DNA of 44,699 nt from Chara braunii. Its lineage: Eukaryota; Streptophyta; Charophyceae; Charales; Characeae. Below, piece by piece: positions 1-8,480 of the stretch. Location of the stretch: the NCBI GenBank assembly GCA_003427395.1, contig BFEA01000167.1, positions 274,399-319,097 of the forward strand. Reading direction: 5' to 3'. Both the position numbers and the translations under genes were made by a program. A model generated the notes under the pieces. It was not told the origin of the DNA. It was given only the letters and a program-made list of their open reading frames with translations, and ran no database searches. Numbering within the stretch: the first letter of the stretch is position 1; every line of letters starts with the position of its first letter.

Positions 1-240
1 CATCCTACAGCTACGACTTCGGAACTGTCTAGACTCCTATTCTACAGGTCTACAGTTCGATTCCTTTCTACCCTGTGACCTACAAAACCCTGCCTACCAC
101 TGGCGGTCCTACAGGTCGCGGGTTCAAATCTACGGGTTGACATCCATACTGTACACAGGTAAGTTGGGGAACTAGGGATCGAGCCCTGGGATCTGTCTCA
201 ACTACCACGAATTGGTGAATACCGTTTCACCACTACCGCT
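1..240 (-). repeat. Short dispersed repeat, possibly tRNA-derived (SINE-like)
   Basis: This stretch resembles 25260-25540; the best-matching parts are about 114-236 and 25424-25535, by eye around 70 percent identical. On the minus strand both copies carry a sequence close to the Pol III B box (GGCTCGATCCC here, GGCTCGGTCCC in the other copy), which is why a tRNA-derived SINE is suspected. No convincing A box or poly-A/poly-T tail was found, so the class is inference. It could equally be a fragment of a larger unknown repeat cut by the window edge. Confidence 0.4.
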
Positions 241-245
241 TTAAT

Positions 246-402
246 CATATTGTTATTATTATTATTGTTATTGTTATTGTTATTATTATTATTATTAGTA
301 TTATTAGTATTATTATTATTATTGTTGTTATTATTATTATTATTATTCGATCATTCGTATTATTATTGTTACTATTATTATTAATATTATTACTATTATT
401 AT
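246..402. repeat. ATT/TTA trinucleotide microsatellite
   Basis: Long interrupted run of TTA/TTG triplets with an interruption near 347-360. Similar ATT tracts occur at 21340-21432 and 24498-24590, so this is a recurrent simple sequence in the locus. Confidence 0.95.
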
Positions 403-1640
403 GATGAAATGTGACCCCGGCGAGCCTCGTGTCCGCCCAAAGTGAAGGCGGGCCTGAATATCCACGAGAGGTCTTATCTCAACACTTCCCAGAGTGCAGG
501 ACTGCACGTCGGTTGATTGAAGTGCGGTCGGGGCCTCACTTCAGGGTTCTTCCGAACAATGGGGCGCTAGCCACAGGCGGTTGACGCACAAAGCAACAAG
601 CATGGGCCCTCGCAATCTTGCAGACAGGGAGGGCAGCAATCACACACACACTGCCCTTGAGACACGCTTGCGAAGCAGTGAGTGGGTTGCTGGGAACAAG
701 GTTGTGTGGTGAAAGTAAAGGGGTGCATGTATGCCAGAGAAGAAAAGAAGAAGGAGAGAAAGGAAGGAGGACGAAAGTAAAATGAAGGAGGAACCAATGA
801 CGAAGAGGGCGAAATGACAGTTTTGGTGGCTCATGCGTTTTCCTTTTTTTTTAATTTATGAAAGGATAAAACATTTATTGTAAGGTTAATATTCTTATTA
901 ATATTACTCTTCAAATTTATTATTAATATTATATATTTTTATGGTTGTTTAATTCATTAATTGGCATCATGGGTAAGGAGGCGGATCAAATAAGGAGGAA
1001 AGGAGGAGGTACCAAAGAGAGGCACCTCCATTCTCCTCGGTTCCCCCCTATATCTAATTCCCCCTATTTCCCTTTTCGTTCTTATATCTGTTCAAGAAGT
1101 ATTATTATAATCATCGTCATTGTTATCATATTGCTACTAACGGTGATGGGGAGGGTCAGATACGAAAAAGTACGGGACACTGGAGAGGAAGAAGACATCA
1201 ACACCGTGTGACGGTGCCTACCTCCTCTATCCATCCCCATTCTCCCATATTCTAACCCCCTCATTTGCCTATGTTTCTACAACTATCTGAAGTGGTATGA
1301 CCTCTCTAAATTAAAAAAGTCCGTTCCGTGGAAAAGGATGACCAAACAGGCAGGTAAAACAGGGCAATTGCGGGAGCTCTGCCGGAGTTCAGGAGGAACT
1401 CTGGAGGCAGGGAACCATAAGGTACGCGTGATTCACTCCCTTCCCGTATCCCTTACTAATTACGACTCTCTATTAGACTGCATGAGTGAATGTATGTTAT
1501 ACATCTTCTTGTTTCCTTCAGTAATAAAACTTTCAGAAAAAAGTGAATGAACGTATGATTGAAGTAAGAATCCTGTCTGATGTCAGGAAGGAACTTAGGA
1601 GAGTCAAAAAGGAACCTAGTCTACTTGGTTCTGAAACGTA
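403..1640. other. Unassigned non-coding stretch
   Basis: Open frames here are short and without recognisable protein character. The stretch holds a purine-rich segment (about 720-800), an AT-rich segment (840-960) and a second purine/pyrimidine-skewed segment (970-1080). I see no gene, RNA or repeat that I can support. The 5' boundary of the LTR that follows probably lies near its right end. Confidence 0.5.
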
Positions 1641-3275
1641 AGGCCGTGTGATGGAGACTCCCGAGGGGTCGTCACACTATTTGCATGAGCTGACTAATTT
1701 GGATGACGGGGTACTTGTCGTGCAAAGTTACTCTGCCATTCATCTCACTAAAGTGACAGTTTGATGAAATGTCTGTTTGATTTCAGCATTAGTGACGAGA
1801 AGCTGCCGTGCAGTTTCTTGTTACCTTACAGGCTAGGTCTAGAAAGTAATCCGGTACTCCCGTGTGGTACATGTCTTCAAACGACTAACAAAAGCAAAGG
1901 TAGTAGGAGACTCCCATGGGGCTCTCCTTTCACAGATCTGACCAAACTTGGACGGGAACTGGGTACTCACCGTGCGAGTACACGAACCCCTGAGTCTGGG
2001 TCGATCTGTTCGACTTCCCGTGGGGGTCAACATACCTTTTGCTCTTTTACGATGCATTTTCAGCATTAGTGACGAGAAGCTGCCGTGCAGTTTCTTCTTA
2101 CCTTACAAGCTAGGTCTAGAAAGTAATACGGTACTCCCGTGGGGTACATGTCTTCAAACGACTAACAAAGCAAAGGTAGTAGGAGGCTCCCGTGGGGCTC
2201 TCCTTTCACAGATCTGACCAAACTTGGACGGGAACTGGGTACTCACCGTGCGAGTACACGAACACCTGAGTCTGGGTGGATCTGTTCGACTTCCCGTGGG
2301 GGTCAACATACCTTTTGCTCTTTTACGATGCATAGGGCAGGTAGGTGAACTGTCAGGGCAACTCAACCAAGAGTTGTTTTTTATCTCCTACGAATCAAAC
2401 TGGTAGTAGGATGGCTCACGGGAGGGTTATCCTAATACTTGTTTGATCTGGGGATCAACTAACGGGGGGAAGGAAATGAGGTGATTGTGTTTGAACAGTA
2501 GAGGGATACTCCCGGGTGAGTAACCCTACTACTTGTTCAAATATGACTGATGAAGAATATAAATACGTACTAACGATCTGTCAGTTTATCACTGAAGCAG
2601 GATATGGGAGGCTCTCATGGGGTCATCCTATTGCTTGCTTGAATCTATCATAACATGTCTAATAAGATACTCCAGCAAAGAGAGGATCTGGTGTTCGCCT
2701 GAGTCCGCTAACATAATCCTAGCTTTGGCTGACTCTGAGAAGGTAGTAGGGTGACTCCCGTAGGGTCATCCTATTGCACTTTTGAGGATAGAATGAGCTA
2801 TGATCAAGGAGTAATAGGAGACTTCCGTGAAGACCACCTATTACCAACTTGAATACCGTACTGACACCTAGATCTGGAGTGTTTTTTCTGAAAGTTGGGT
2901 CAATCAGGACCTCCTAACTACATAATTAATTAATAAAAGGATGCTCTCATATGAGTTATCTGATCGCCCTTATAAGATTGTTTGAGATAATTGAGTGCAT
3001 AATGACTATATGAACTTTGAAGAGTGGTTGAGTGCTCCCGTGTGGCTACTCGACTACTCCTTTGACTATCCGTTTTGCCTGGAATTGATTAAGTAGCGGA
3101 AGATTCCCGGGTGAGCCAACCCGCTACTTATGTATGTCAGGACAAGAAGAATAGAAAGGAAAAAGGAGTGCTCCAGCGGGAGTGACTCCAGATGTCCTAA
3201 AACAAGCCGAATAAAAGAGGCAAGTACCGCGGAGAAAAAGAATTAGAAAAGAATAAGCTCCGCGTAGACTCAATT
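1640..3275. repeat. Array of about a dozen imperfect hairpin units in the LTR
   Basis: Successive units share a loop region like CTCCCGTGGGG but have different stems that still pair: about 1648-1676, 1905-1935, 2181-2210, 2403-2435, 2499-2535, 2598-2634, 2742-2778, 2808-2847, 3022-3057, 3091-3129, 3164-3188 and 3228-3267. Examples are GTGTGA with TCACAC and AAGTAGCGG with CCGCTACTT. Most units are followed by a similar spacer containing CTTG and TTGAATCT-like words, so they look like an ancient tandem repeat whose stems have changed while keeping complementarity. The 3' LTR retains those from about 2514 on. Confidence 0.6.
1782..2333. repeat. Two-copy tandem duplication, 276 bp period
   Basis: Unit one (1782-2057) and unit two (2058-2333) both begin TTCAGCATTAGTGACGAGAA and are nearly identical apart from scattered substitutions and small indels. 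Each contains one hairpin unit of the larger array. High identity implies this duplication is much younger than the array itself. Confidence 0.85.
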
Positions 3276-4102
3276 CGTTGGTAAACTCCTAAGGGGGGAA
3301 CCGCGAATAGCATGAATTGATCTCAGCTAGACTACCACGTAAGCATCAAAGGGTGTGCTTATCCGCACGAGAGAAAATGCAAGGACTAAGAGTAGGGGAA
3401 ATATGAGTTCCCTCAGACAACTTAGGACATAGGCTAGAGACTCCTTGAACAAAACGAGGAATAGTGACAGACGCCATAAGGTAGGTAGAAGTTAAAAGGG
3501 TTAGAATTTGGGATGTTGATCCCAAAGTTCACAGACCAAATCTAAGGGTTTGACGCTCAGATATCTACATGTGGAAAATCGAGTGGGGGTGTTGAATCTT
3601 TGTTGACCTGTGTGTGTGCAGGTCCCTGTTTTGATCTATTGCGATTGAAGGAGAAGTCCTACAAAGAGGACTCAACTTTTCTGTTATCTCTTGATAACAG
3701 GTCGGTCGTTGCCGATTTAACTTTCCCCCTTGACTTGATACCCACGTGTAAAGTCAAACCCTGTGATCAGTAAAACTGTCCCCTGTGGTCATTGCCTAAA
3801 TGATCCTAGTCACTCTCAAGGGTCCTTTGAAGAAATGTGAGGGGACTGGGTTTACATCTCAGGAAAAATAGAGTTGTCATATATGGTTTGGGAAGTGAGG
3901 GACAATGTCTGAGGTGTGAATTGATGGTTGATGTCGTTAGTGCATGGCATGTGGATTGTCTTTGCATTATTCTGTGCAAGTTTGTTTTGTTCGTGGGCTT
4001 GAACTGAACTGGACCTGATCTGTTGAAGAGTCTTGGACACACAACACTTGTGAAAGTGGGAAGGTTTCTCAGCGGTAATACCTCCATATTCATTATCAGT
4101 CT

Positions 4103-4109
4103 TATATAA
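4103..4109 (+). promoter_or_regulatory. LTR TATA box
   Basis: TATATAA about 500 bases before the end of the 5' LTR. The 3' LTR has the same word at 27746-27752. Position and conservation fit the core promoter at the U3/R border; the initiation site cannot be seen. Confidence 0.5.
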
Positions 4110-4230
4110 CTTCTATCTGATGTCCAGTCATATGTTAAGTTGAATAGAATGCCCTTAGTAGTGACAAGGTTTGTTTGATACTTTAATCATAGTGGTCAGA
4201 AGAAAAATATGTTTTGGAAGTAGAAGCGGA

Positions 4231-4236
4231 AATAAA
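4231..4236 (+). promoter_or_regulatory. LTR polyadenylation signal
   Basis: AATAAA about 125 bases downstream of the TATA box, as expected at the end of R. In the 3' LTR the matching word is AATAGA, a single change that would weaken cleavage of transcripts of this copy. Confidence 0.4.
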
Positions 4237-4609
4237 CGGCCTTTTAAAAGTTCGACCTGAATATCTAACGGGTCAGTTCTAGGCGTCTTACCATGCGTAC
4301 CCCGTTTTATGCTACAACGATCGAGAAAACGCCATCGACCGACCTACCTCTACAAAGGCATGTAAAAGCCTTCGTATGTGGGCCGGTAGCTCAGCAGGGA
4401 TACGCCTACCTAAGGGTGGTGACAACCCCTTGGGTAAAGGTAAGTTGTACCTCGCGACGTCCCGACCTGTCGCAGAGCGTCGTGAGAGGTATAACACACG
4501 CGCACGGTCGGAGTAGTGACTGGTTCTTTTTCAGACAAAACATCCTGCGTGACACGATCGTGAGGTTCAACGCCCCCCATCAGGGTGAGGGACCGCCGCG
4601 CGCGACAGG

Positions 4610-4626
4610 TGGCGTCGTTGCCGGGG
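4610..4626 (+). promoter_or_regulatory. Primer binding site for tRNA-Asp
   Basis: TGGCGTCGTTGCCGGGG matches the complement of the 3' end of plant tRNA-Asp(GUC), as I know that tRNA, at 16 of 17 positions, including the TGG that pairs with the CCA tail. It sits two bases after the CA end of the LTR. A tRNA-Asp site at this place is known for several plant Ty3/gypsy lineages. This fixes the right edge of the 5' LTR and the transcription direction of the element. Confidence 0.85.
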
Positions 4627-5310
4627 ACCTTAGGTTGTCTGCCGGGGTCCTATGTGAACGGACCTGGGTCTAGTTAATTCAAGCCCTAGCAAAACGACAA
4701 AGTGAAAGGGGTATAGTAGTGTATAAGCTTCCACTAGGTAGTAGAAATAAGAATAAGAGTAGTGTCTTGTGTCGAAGCACCCTGCATAGCATCACGACGA
4801 GTTTTAATTTATACTTTTGTCACTCCCTGGGAGGATACTCGTTCCTTTTGTTTGCCTGCTAAAGAAAGAACATACAAAAGTCTTCATAACGGAAGAACCG
4901 ATTTACATAACAAGAGTTGACAGATCTCGTAAAAACCGGCAAAATGGTTCTTCCTACAATAGTCCCTTCTGGTTGTGACACTTCCTCCTATTTCTCAACA
5001 TCCTTATTAGAGGTTCATTAGGCAGATAGTCTACACTATACAGTTATTTTGGTATTCCCTAGCAACAATACGTGTCCTAAGTCTTGGGCACTACCTTAAT
5101 TAGGCACTTGGAATACTCCTTAGGTAAAACTTTTTAGCCATGCCTCGCGGATCATGAGCTGGAAGGGGAAGAGGTGGACGACAAGGAAAGGCTACGGATA
5201 TGCCTACTGATTTGACAAAGGAAAGAGAAGAGTGAGAGGAAGAAGAGGAGGATGAAGAGAAATAGGAAGGGTCGCGTCTGCGCCTCCATAAGGAAGACTT
5301 TCGTGAGCGC
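4627..5310. other. Retroelement untranslated leader
   Basis: Stretch between the primer binding site and the first plausible ORF. No coding frame or conserved motif was recognised. A purine-rich segment occurs at about 5217-5270. Confidence 0.4.
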
Positions 5311-5628
5311 ATGCAGTCCCCTGGAAAAATGGCCTACTATTCTTATAAATACGAGCAGCACTATGGCGCTCCGCCTCAACGGTTTGAACCGTCTTCTTCT
5401 CGATCTTATCCCACAGCATATCCTTCACCGTCCTCTTCCATGGCGCGCTGTCTTCAACAGCTGGTTGTTGTTCCCCAACCACCTCAGCCTGTTGTACCTG
5501 ATCCTCTCGTGGTATCTCAGAACATGCCATCGAATCATAGGTTGTGCATCACTTTAGCACTATTCTTCCTATGCCAGGTTGAGATGTGCGGGTTGATCTC
5601 ATACCTGATATATAAAGGGATTATCTGA
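5311..5628 (+). CDS. Small Tyr/Pro/Ser-rich ORF, unknown
   Basis: Open frame of 105 codons; a second in-frame Met at 5329 begins MAYYSYKYEQHYG. The first ~70 residues are rich in Tyr, Pro, Gln and Ser, with repeated PPQP-like words; the last ~30 are hydrophobic and may not be coding. It sits between the leader and the duplicated module and could be a first exon spliced to one of the acceptor-like sites at 6001 or 7098, but no donor was identified with confidence. I do not recognise a family, and it may be chance. Confidence 0.25.
   Translation: MQSPGKMAYYSYKYEQHYGAPPQRFEPSSSRSYPTAYPSPSSSMARCLQQLVVVPQPPQPVVPDPLVVSQNMPSNHRLCITLALFFLCQVEMCGLISYLIYKGII
5609..5616 (+). promoter_or_regulatory. TATA-like box inside the element
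   Basis: TATATAAA in a moderately AT-rich context, about 400 bases upstream of module A. If real it could drive the internal ORFs; with one match only it is weak evidence. Confidence 0.2.
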
Positions 5629-5981
5629 GGACCTCCTCGAAAGGAGGAAATCAGGGTACAATTAGGCCAAGGCTTTCTCTCGTTGCTGACTAAAAGTGAT
5701 GATTGAGGAAATTCATCTGAGTTAGAAAAGAAAAAGGTATCTAGACTGGGGAAATTTAATTTGGACTTTCATGATCCTTACTTAGATTGTGCTAGACTTA
5801 CCAGTCAAACAAGCAATAAATACCAACAAGGAACTAAAGAATCAAGGAGTGTACCTGGGCATACAAGAGGAAATTCAGTTTTAATAAAGATATTTTGATT
5901 AATAATAGAGAGTCAGGTTACTCCGTAGTAAGGGCACCAAAAGTTAATAACTGAGACAATACATTAAAAGGTTGTTTCTGT

Positions 5982-6001
5982 TTTGTCTTTTGTGTAAACA
6001 G
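5982..6001 (+). promoter_or_regulatory. Splice-acceptor-like tract before module A
   Basis: T-rich run (TGTTTTGTCTTTTGTG) then AAACAG, 33 bases before the module A start codon. Similar tracts precede module B, gag and the second gag, which is the main reason to take it seriously. Confidence 0.35.
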
Positions 6002-6034
6002 GTCATTAAAGGGATCTCCCGAATTCAATCAAAG

Positions 6035-6856
6035 ATGTTTTACGCAGAGCAAGTTTCCAGGGTCGAGACACCTATTAAGAACAATGATGGGTTAGAAATG
6101 ACACTGCCGAAAGGGAAAGGCAGAGCGGAACTTTGCAAGTCATGGTGGGGTAACTCGTAGGGGAATGAGGCATTCATGTGGATTGAGACACGTTGGAATA
6201 CGACAGAAGAATGTCGTAGCATAAGAGTCACCATCTACCTATTTAATCGTCTCTGGCATGTTCATGAAATGAATCTCAGTCAAGAATGGGAAGAATATCT
6301 ATTACAACTTACAGGGATGGCAGAAGCGGCACTCAACGTTTGGAGCCGAGAGGGTTGATGGCAAGAAATAGGAGAAGTTATAAAGGAAATCAAAATGTGT
6401 CCGGCCAAAGACTTTGTTCTTTCGATCCGATACATTAGGATCACACTCCCTGACTTCATTATCAATGAGGTGTTTTATGGTTAAGCAAGAGTGGAGTTAG
6501 CGGTTGAAGCCGCACTAAGAGTACCTAATAGAGGATATCACTTCTCCACCCCTCATATGATTTACTGCTTATACCTAGAGATGGAGCCTGAACTAGTTGA
6601 AAGTGATTTTAGCAACATTTTGTCCATCGTAGACACATATGTCCGAACTTACTTTATGGAGGAAAGATTTGGGTATTGGGAAAAGTTGAAGGAGGAAGTA
6701 CGTATGAAGATCTGCGTGGATGGTATTCCCGCCATGTTTGGCTTGGTCTGGGGACTGGGTAACGGCAAGTGAAATGGAAGAAGAAGAGAGAGGGTTTGTA
6801 TTATAAGAATGATAGGGAAGGACGTTGAGATGGTAGAAGAGCATGAGGAGCAATAA
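6035..6856 (+). pseudogene. Pre-gag ORF module A, unknown protein family (broken)
   Basis: One continuous frame interrupted by stops: TAG 6158, TGA 6356, TAA 6482 and TGA 6770, with coding character on both sides of each, ending near 6856. It is homologous to module B: both start Met-(F/S)-Tyr-Ala, share a Leu-Pro-(K/R)-Gly stretch followed by SWWG or AWWG, then EAF(M/V)W(I/V)E, a DFIINE(V/L)F block, a YCLYLEM block and a C-terminal YWE(K/R)LK...CIDGIP-like block (CVDGIPAMF here). Trp, Tyr and acidic residues are frequent and the helical periodicity suggests a soluble globular protein of about 270 residues. The Met follows a pyrimidine tract ending in CAG at 6001. No catalytic motif or known domain was recognised; a capsid-like or host-derived protein are both possible. 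Confidence 0.55.
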
Positions 6857-7077
6857 GGGGAAGAAGAGAAAACTGAAAGGAAACAATTGCTTGTCTAAAG
6901 TTGACTGAGGAGGAAGAAGTGATGAATGTACTAAGAGGAGACAAGGGTAGGATGTAAAGAGATAGAAAACTTTAGGCTAAAAACGTTCATATCTCAGGCG
7001 GGTTTAAGAAAGAAAAATAGAGAAAGGATATGCCGGAACTAAATAGAACTTACGTATAAGTATTGTGTGTCTTTTGT

Positions 7078-7098
7078 CTCTTCCTTTGCATCGCTCAG
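7078..7098 (+). promoter_or_regulatory. Splice-acceptor-like tract before module B
   Basis: CTCTTCCTTTGCATCGCTCAG, read as a pyrimidine-rich tract ending in CAG, 20 bases upstream of the module B start codon at 7119. Matches the arrangement seen in module A. Confidence 0.35.
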
Positions 7099-7118
7099 GC
7101 CGCCGAAGATCGCCCAAG

Positions 7119-7876
7119 ATGTCTTATGCCAATCAGGGATTCGGGGTTGAGCTTCCCGTTCATACGCAACAAGGGTTGAGAATGTCACTACCTAGGGGTA
7201 TGAGTGAAAGAGAAGAGGAGATCACCGCATGGTGGGGAAGCTCGATCAGGTCCGAAGCATTTGTCTGGGTTGAAATTGGACACATTCTCGATTAAGAGAG
7301 TATAATAGTATGGGCAATATTTTATATTTCACCACATCTATGAAGGATGCATGGTGTAGATATGGCGGTAGGGTATAGTCAACCCCNATCACGATATATC
7401 TTAATCACCGAGACTGTCCTTGGGACAAAATCCGAGAAACAAGCTGGGGGGAGTTCCGGCTGGTCATACCAATAATAGAAGCAAGGTGGGCATCAGATTT
7501 TGTGTATCCCACCGACTGTATAATAGCCACTCTTTCGGACTTCATCATTAATGAACTTTTCAAAAGACAAGTAAACGTGAAGCAAGCGGCTCCTCAAGGA
7601 GGATGTGAATTTTTTGTAGCTCAGACCCTTTACTGCCTGTATTTGGAAATGGGGGCAAAATTGGCTAGTAGAGATTTCGAAGAAATCTTATCCACGGTAA
7701 ATGCTTATGTCCGTGTCCATTTCATGGAACCAAGACATACGTATTGGGAAAGACTTAAAGCGGAACTAAAAATCAAGGCATGCATTGATGGTATCCCTAT
7801 AATGTTTGAGATGATGTATGACTCGTGGACAGGAGACTGGATGTCTGCCGAGGAAATTGGAAAGGTAGAGTGGTAG
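7119..7876 (+). pseudogene. Pre-gag ORF module B, paralogue of module A (broken)
   Basis: Starts at the ATG at 7119 in a context like module A (AAGATG). The N-terminal part is open to a TAA at 7293; the C-terminal part is open in another frame from about 7502 to TAG 7874. Between them lie frame changes and one unknown base (N at 7387), part of which may be assembly error. The C-terminal part has the blocks shared with module A: DFIINELF, YCLYLEM, an AYVRVHFME segment, YWERLK and CIDGIPIMF, then ends acidic and Trp-containing. The B copy keeps a residue where A has the first stop (SSIRSEAF against NS-stop-GNEAF). Direct head-to-tail duplication with ~1.08 kb spacing. Function unknown. Confidence 0.55.
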
Positions 7877-8180
7877 AGAAAATCCAAAAAAATGTCTAGA
7901 ACCGATCTCATTTTGATGACGGAGTGGTCGGCTCGGATATTTAAAACATAGTAGGGGTGCTACTTAAGGGAGCATAAACTAGAGGGGCTAGTGTATGTCA
8001 GTGGGTGAGAAAGAGAAGGTAGGAAGTCATGGAAAACAAGCTAGAACTGTAGGTATATGAAATCTTGAATGATATCTTGAGAAAAAAGAAAACCTAAGAA
8101 GGGAAAAGTAAGACGACCGAAAGTAACCTGAAAAATCCGTCGTTTTTTTTTGCATGTGCGAAAAAGATTCACTAGGAACT
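7877..8180. other. Spacer before gag with an acceptor-like T tract
   Basis: No ORF of note. A run of nine T at 8141-8149 followed by GCATGTGCGAAAAAG resembles a weak 3' splice site upstream of the probable gag start at 8181, parallel to the tracts before the other ORFs. Confidence 0.3.
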
Positions 8181-8217
8181 ATGGGAAAAATGAGAGACGC
8201 TAATGGGACAGGAGGGA

Positions 8218-8271
8218 CCCGCGACTTCTGGCGTGACAGACCAGCACTCTAACCAACTAAGTTATTTTCTC
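8218..8271 (-). pseudogene. trnD: trnD(GUC), mitochondrial type, truncated
   Basis: Acceptor strand GAGAAAA (8271-8265), D arm, and anticodon arm CTGGT-CTGTCAC-GCCAG with anticodon GTC are in order, followed by a variable region and the 5' strand of the T stem (GCGGG, 8222-8218). The T loop, the 3' T stem and the 3' acceptor strand are absent; beyond 8218 lies gag sequence. It is cut by the edge of the insert and cannot be functional. Confidence 0.8.
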
Positions 8272-8274
8272 ATC

Positions 8275-8347
8275 TGGGTAATAACGGACTTGAACCGCTG
8301 ACTCTCTCGGTGTAAACGAGGCACTCTACCAACTGAGCTAATTACCG
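8275..8347 (-). tRNA. trnV: trnV(UAC), mitochondrial type, nearly intact copy
   Basis: Folds as a full cloverleaf: acceptor 8347-8341 with 8282-8276 (six of seven pairs, the first pair C-C), D stem GCTC/GAGT, anticodon loop TTTACAC with anticodon TAC, T stem AGCGG/CCGTT with loop TTCAAGT, discriminator A at 8275. One anticodon-stem pair is mismatched. In the nucleus it is a passenger copy; the A-box and B-box-like arms are partly kept but expression is not implied. Confidence 0.85.
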
Positions 8348-8354
8348 AAATGTG

Positions 8355-8480
8355 TTATTCCCAATCTAAAGCGTCCTTCTTCCATTCATGAACAAAACCA
8401 ATAGTTAAAATCAATAAAAAGACCATCATAGACCAAAATCCAAACAATCCTATTTTATTGAAAGAAAGGACAAGGGTCCA
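8355..8480 (-). pseudogene. nad3: nad3 C-terminal fragment (mitochondrial NADH dehydrogenase subunit 3)
   Basis: Subunit 3 is a small membrane protein of respiratory complex I. The last ~41 codons are open, ending in TAA at 8357-8355. The translation contains [12 protein letters not shown], a hydrophobic membrane segment ([11 protein letters not shown]), and the characteristic end [11 protein letters not shown]. The family is about 118 residues long, so two thirds are missing. The first few codons near 8466-8480 fit less well and mark the breakpoint. No stop or frameshift in the fragment, so the transfer is recent compared with the surrounding element. Confidence 0.9.

Larger units (their letters stand above)
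1640..4607 (+). repeat. 5' LTR (2514-4607 shared with the 3' copy; upstream extension probable)
   Basis: From about 2514 to 4607 the sequence matches 26094-28250 in the same orientation, with scattered substitutions and one ~70 base insertion in the other copy (about 27648-27717). It ends in CA at 4606-4607, three bases before the primer binding site. The same kind of hairpin units continue upstream to about 1640, so the LTR probably begins there and the right copy is 5'-truncated; that boundary is inference. Inside are a TATA-like box (4103-4109), a poly-A signal (4231-4236) and, in the presumptive U5, an A-box-like tRNA fragment (TAGCTCAGCAGG, about 4387-4398). Confidence 0.7.
8218..8480 (-). 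other. Nuclear insert of mitochondrial DNA (NUMT): nad3 3' end, trnV, trnD
   Basis: On the minus strand the insert reads the last 41 codons of nad3, seven bases, trnV(UAC), three bases, then the first 54 bases of trnD(GUC). Dense packing of a respiratory gene and two tRNAs on one strand is typical of mitochondrial DNA. Plastid trnV(UAC) and trnD(GUC) are not neighbours, and nad3 is not a plastid gene. The flanks at 8217 and 8481 both read as gag coding sequence, so the fragment appears to have landed inside gag. It is far less decayed than its host element and is therefore later. Confidence 0.85.

Noticed and set aside
2543-2575. CTGATGAAG next to the hairpins, reminiscent of a hammerhead ribozyme core
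   Set aside because: The second conserved box (GAAA with a paired stem III) is not in place and the 3' LTR copy differs here.
4293-4673. 126 codon open frame across the LTR end and primer site
   Set aside because: It crosses the LTR boundary and the primer binding site; the second LTR copy does not preserve it as the same protein.
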